Shown here piece by piece: positions 31,083 to 32,051 of a stretch of DNA of 32,051 bases. The stretch comes from Pseudomonadota bacterium. Lineage in GTDB: Bacteria > Pseudomonadota > Gammaproteobacteria > Pseudomonadales > Azotimanducaceae. Numbering within the stretch: position 1 is the first letter of the stretch; the number at the start of each line of letters is the position of its first letter. Location of the stretch: contig JACZXW010000020.1 in assembly GCA_022571415.1 (NCBI GenBank), positions 1 to 32,051 on the forward strand, written 5' to 3'. The translations under genes and the position numbers were made by a program. The notes under the pieces are model-generated. The model was not told where the DNA came from. It saw only the letters and a list, made by a program, of their open reading frames with translations, and did no database searches.

Positions 31083-31568
31083 CTAAATCGGCAGTACCTG
31101 GCCTTCCTTTAATTCCTCCATCACAACATAGGTCCTGGATTCGCTCACTCCCGGGAGCATCAGTAGCGTCTCACCCAAAAATTGCCGGTATGCAGCCATA
31201 TCTGCAACCCGGGCCTTGATCAGGTAATCAAAGTTACCAGATACCAGATGGCACTCAAGAACCTGGGGAAGATTGGTCACCGCGACCCGAAAATCAGCAA
31301 AGATATCCGCCGACGTACGAATCAGGGAAATCTCTACAAACACGAGGAGATCCAGCTGTAGGAGGTGTGGATTCAGTTTTGCCGTGTAATGTTCAATGAC
31401 CCTTCGCTTTTCCAGAGATTTGACCCGTTCCGAACAGGGGGTCGCGCTGAGTCCTACCTCCTTTGCCAGGGCGCTGTTGGATAACCGGCCATTCCGTTGT
31501 AACGCCTTCAGAATTTTGCGGTCAATCCCGTCCAGTGATTTGTACTGTGATTGCTGAACTTTCTGCAT
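31083..31568 (-). CDS. Lrp/AsnC-family transcriptional regulator
   Basis: A 161-residue regulator. The N-terminal helix-turn-helix is LDGIDRKILKALQRNGRLSNSALAKEVGLSATPCSERVKSLEKRRVI, and the C-terminal RAM ligand domain includes VLECHLVSGNFDYLIKARVADM. Lrp-type proteins form octamers that sense amino acids. The ATG at 31568 has AGGA at good spacing, and the extra upstream codons of the longer frame are unlike the family. It is divergent from alanine dehydrogenase with 128 AT-rich bases between, so it most likely controls ald in response to alanine or another amino acid, which is inference from layout. Confidence 0.92.
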   Translation of the reverse strand: MQKVQQSQYKSLDGIDRKILKALQRNGRLSNSALAKEVGLSATPCSERVKSLEKRRVIEHYTAKLNPHLLQLDLLVFVEISLIRTSADIFADFRVAVTNLPQVLECHLVSGNFDYLIKARVADMAAYRQFLGETLLMLPGVSESRTYVVMEELKEGQVLPI

Positions 31569-31696
31569 AAATGGTCCTGTATTTATATGAAAAACGATAT
31601 AAAACACTTTTTATTATACTAATATAAGTGAGAAACACTAATCGTTGTGCAATATACTGGTGGCATTGTCTATTCACTGTTTTCGAGGAGACTGCC

Positions 31697-32051
31697 ATGC
31701 TCGTCGGTGTACCCAAAGAAATAAAAAACCACGAATATCGAGTCGGGCTCATTCCGGCGGCGGTCAGGGAACTGGTTCACCATGGGCATGAAGTCCTTAT
31801 GGAAACCAATGCCGGTGCTGGCATTGGCTATAGTGATGAAGACTACGCAGAGGCTGGCGCGCAAATCGCTCCGGACGCAAAGGCGGTTTTTGATAGGGTG
31901 GAGATGATCGTCAAGGTGAAAGAACCCCAGGCGATCGAGCGGACAATGCTGCATGAAGATCAAACGTTGTTTACCTTTCTGCATCTGGCCCCGGATCTGG
32001 ACCAGACTCAGGACCTGGTTGGGAGCGGGTCAACCTGCATTGCCTACGAAA
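31697..32051 (+). CDS. ald: Alanine dehydrogenase, 5' part (runs off the window)
   Basis: The first 118 codons of an alanine dehydrogenase, which interconverts L-alanine and pyruvate plus ammonium with NAD. MLVGVPKEIKNHEYRVGLIPAAVRELV is the classical N-terminus, and R15 and K75-type substrate residues lie in EYRVGL and VKVKEPQ. FLHLAPD is also conserved. GAGGAG at 31685-31690 is the ribosome site, six bases before the ATG. The remainder, including the NAD-binding domain, lies beyond 32051. Confidence 0.95.
   Translation, partial: MLVGVPKEIKNHEYRVGLIPAAVRELVHHGHEVLMETNAGAGIGYSDEDYAEAGAQIAPDAKAVFDRVEMIVKVKEPQAIERTMLHEDQTLFTFLHLAPDLDQTQDLVGSGSTCIAYE

Overview
The window looks like part of a gammaproteobacterial chromosome, probably from an environmental or marine lineage, with roughly 50% GC by eye. 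The clues are an Escherichia-type beta carbonic anhydrase, a Bax-like glucosaminidase, a DUF2959 lipoprotein, LexA boxes of the CTGT-N8-ACAG type, an SOS mutasome (imuA, imuB, dnaE2) and a divergent lrp/ald pair. I see no prophage, CRISPR array, tRNA or rRNA. The species cannot be named from the sequence alone.

Layout. 1-3.0 kb: two small hypothetical genes, an alkyl-DHAP-synthase-like FAD oxidase and carbonic anhydrase. 3.0-7.7 kb (minus): a Bax-like hydrolase behind an Atm1-type ABC exporter, then an alpha/beta-hydrolase lipoprotein behind a secreted DUF62 (SAM hydrolase family) protein. 7.7-11 kb (minus): dnaE2 behind two perfect LexA boxes. 11.4-13.1 kb: a GFA/CENP-V protein, an NTF2-like protein and an unrecognised conserved protein. 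13.2-16.2 kb: a translationally coupled operon of three exported proteins (cytochrome c5-like lipoprotein, Tat-exported aldonolactone-oxidase-like flavoprotein, Tat-exported fold-III PLP protein). 16.3-17.2 kb: an ArsR-type regulator divergent from a 37-codon ORF that may be a NIPSNAP remnant. 17.3-21.2 kb: a three-subunit molybdenum hydroxylase (CoxM/S/L order) followed by a MoaD-like protein. 21.2-24 kb (minus): an NTF2-like protein, CinA/PncC, enoyl-CoA hydratase, a truncated Pmp3-like protein and DUF2959. 24-28 kb: a GNAT acetyltransferase, a TauD-type dioxygenase, a four-repeat DUF4397 lipoprotein and a SpoU/TrmH methyltransferase. 28-31 kb (minus): glutathione peroxidase and imuA-imuB. 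31-32 kb: lrp and the 5' part of ald.

The most striking feature is the glutathione peroxidase at 28013-28483. Its frame is interrupted by a single UGA exactly at the catalytic cysteine/selenocysteine position. It is followed by a hairpin whose apex (GCAGGUCUGC) matches that of the E. coli fdhF SECIS as I remember it. This is best read as a selenoprotein, not as a broken gene, and ordinary gene calling would truncate it.

Other notable points: the SOS mutasome is split, with dnaE2 about 17 kb from imuAB but both carrying LexA-box-like operators. Related palindromes lie at both ends of imuAB. imuB has two unrelated tandem repeats, one of which recurs at the imuA/imuB overlap in another reading frame. 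The exported cytochrome/flavoprotein/PLP operon has no obvious described pathway.
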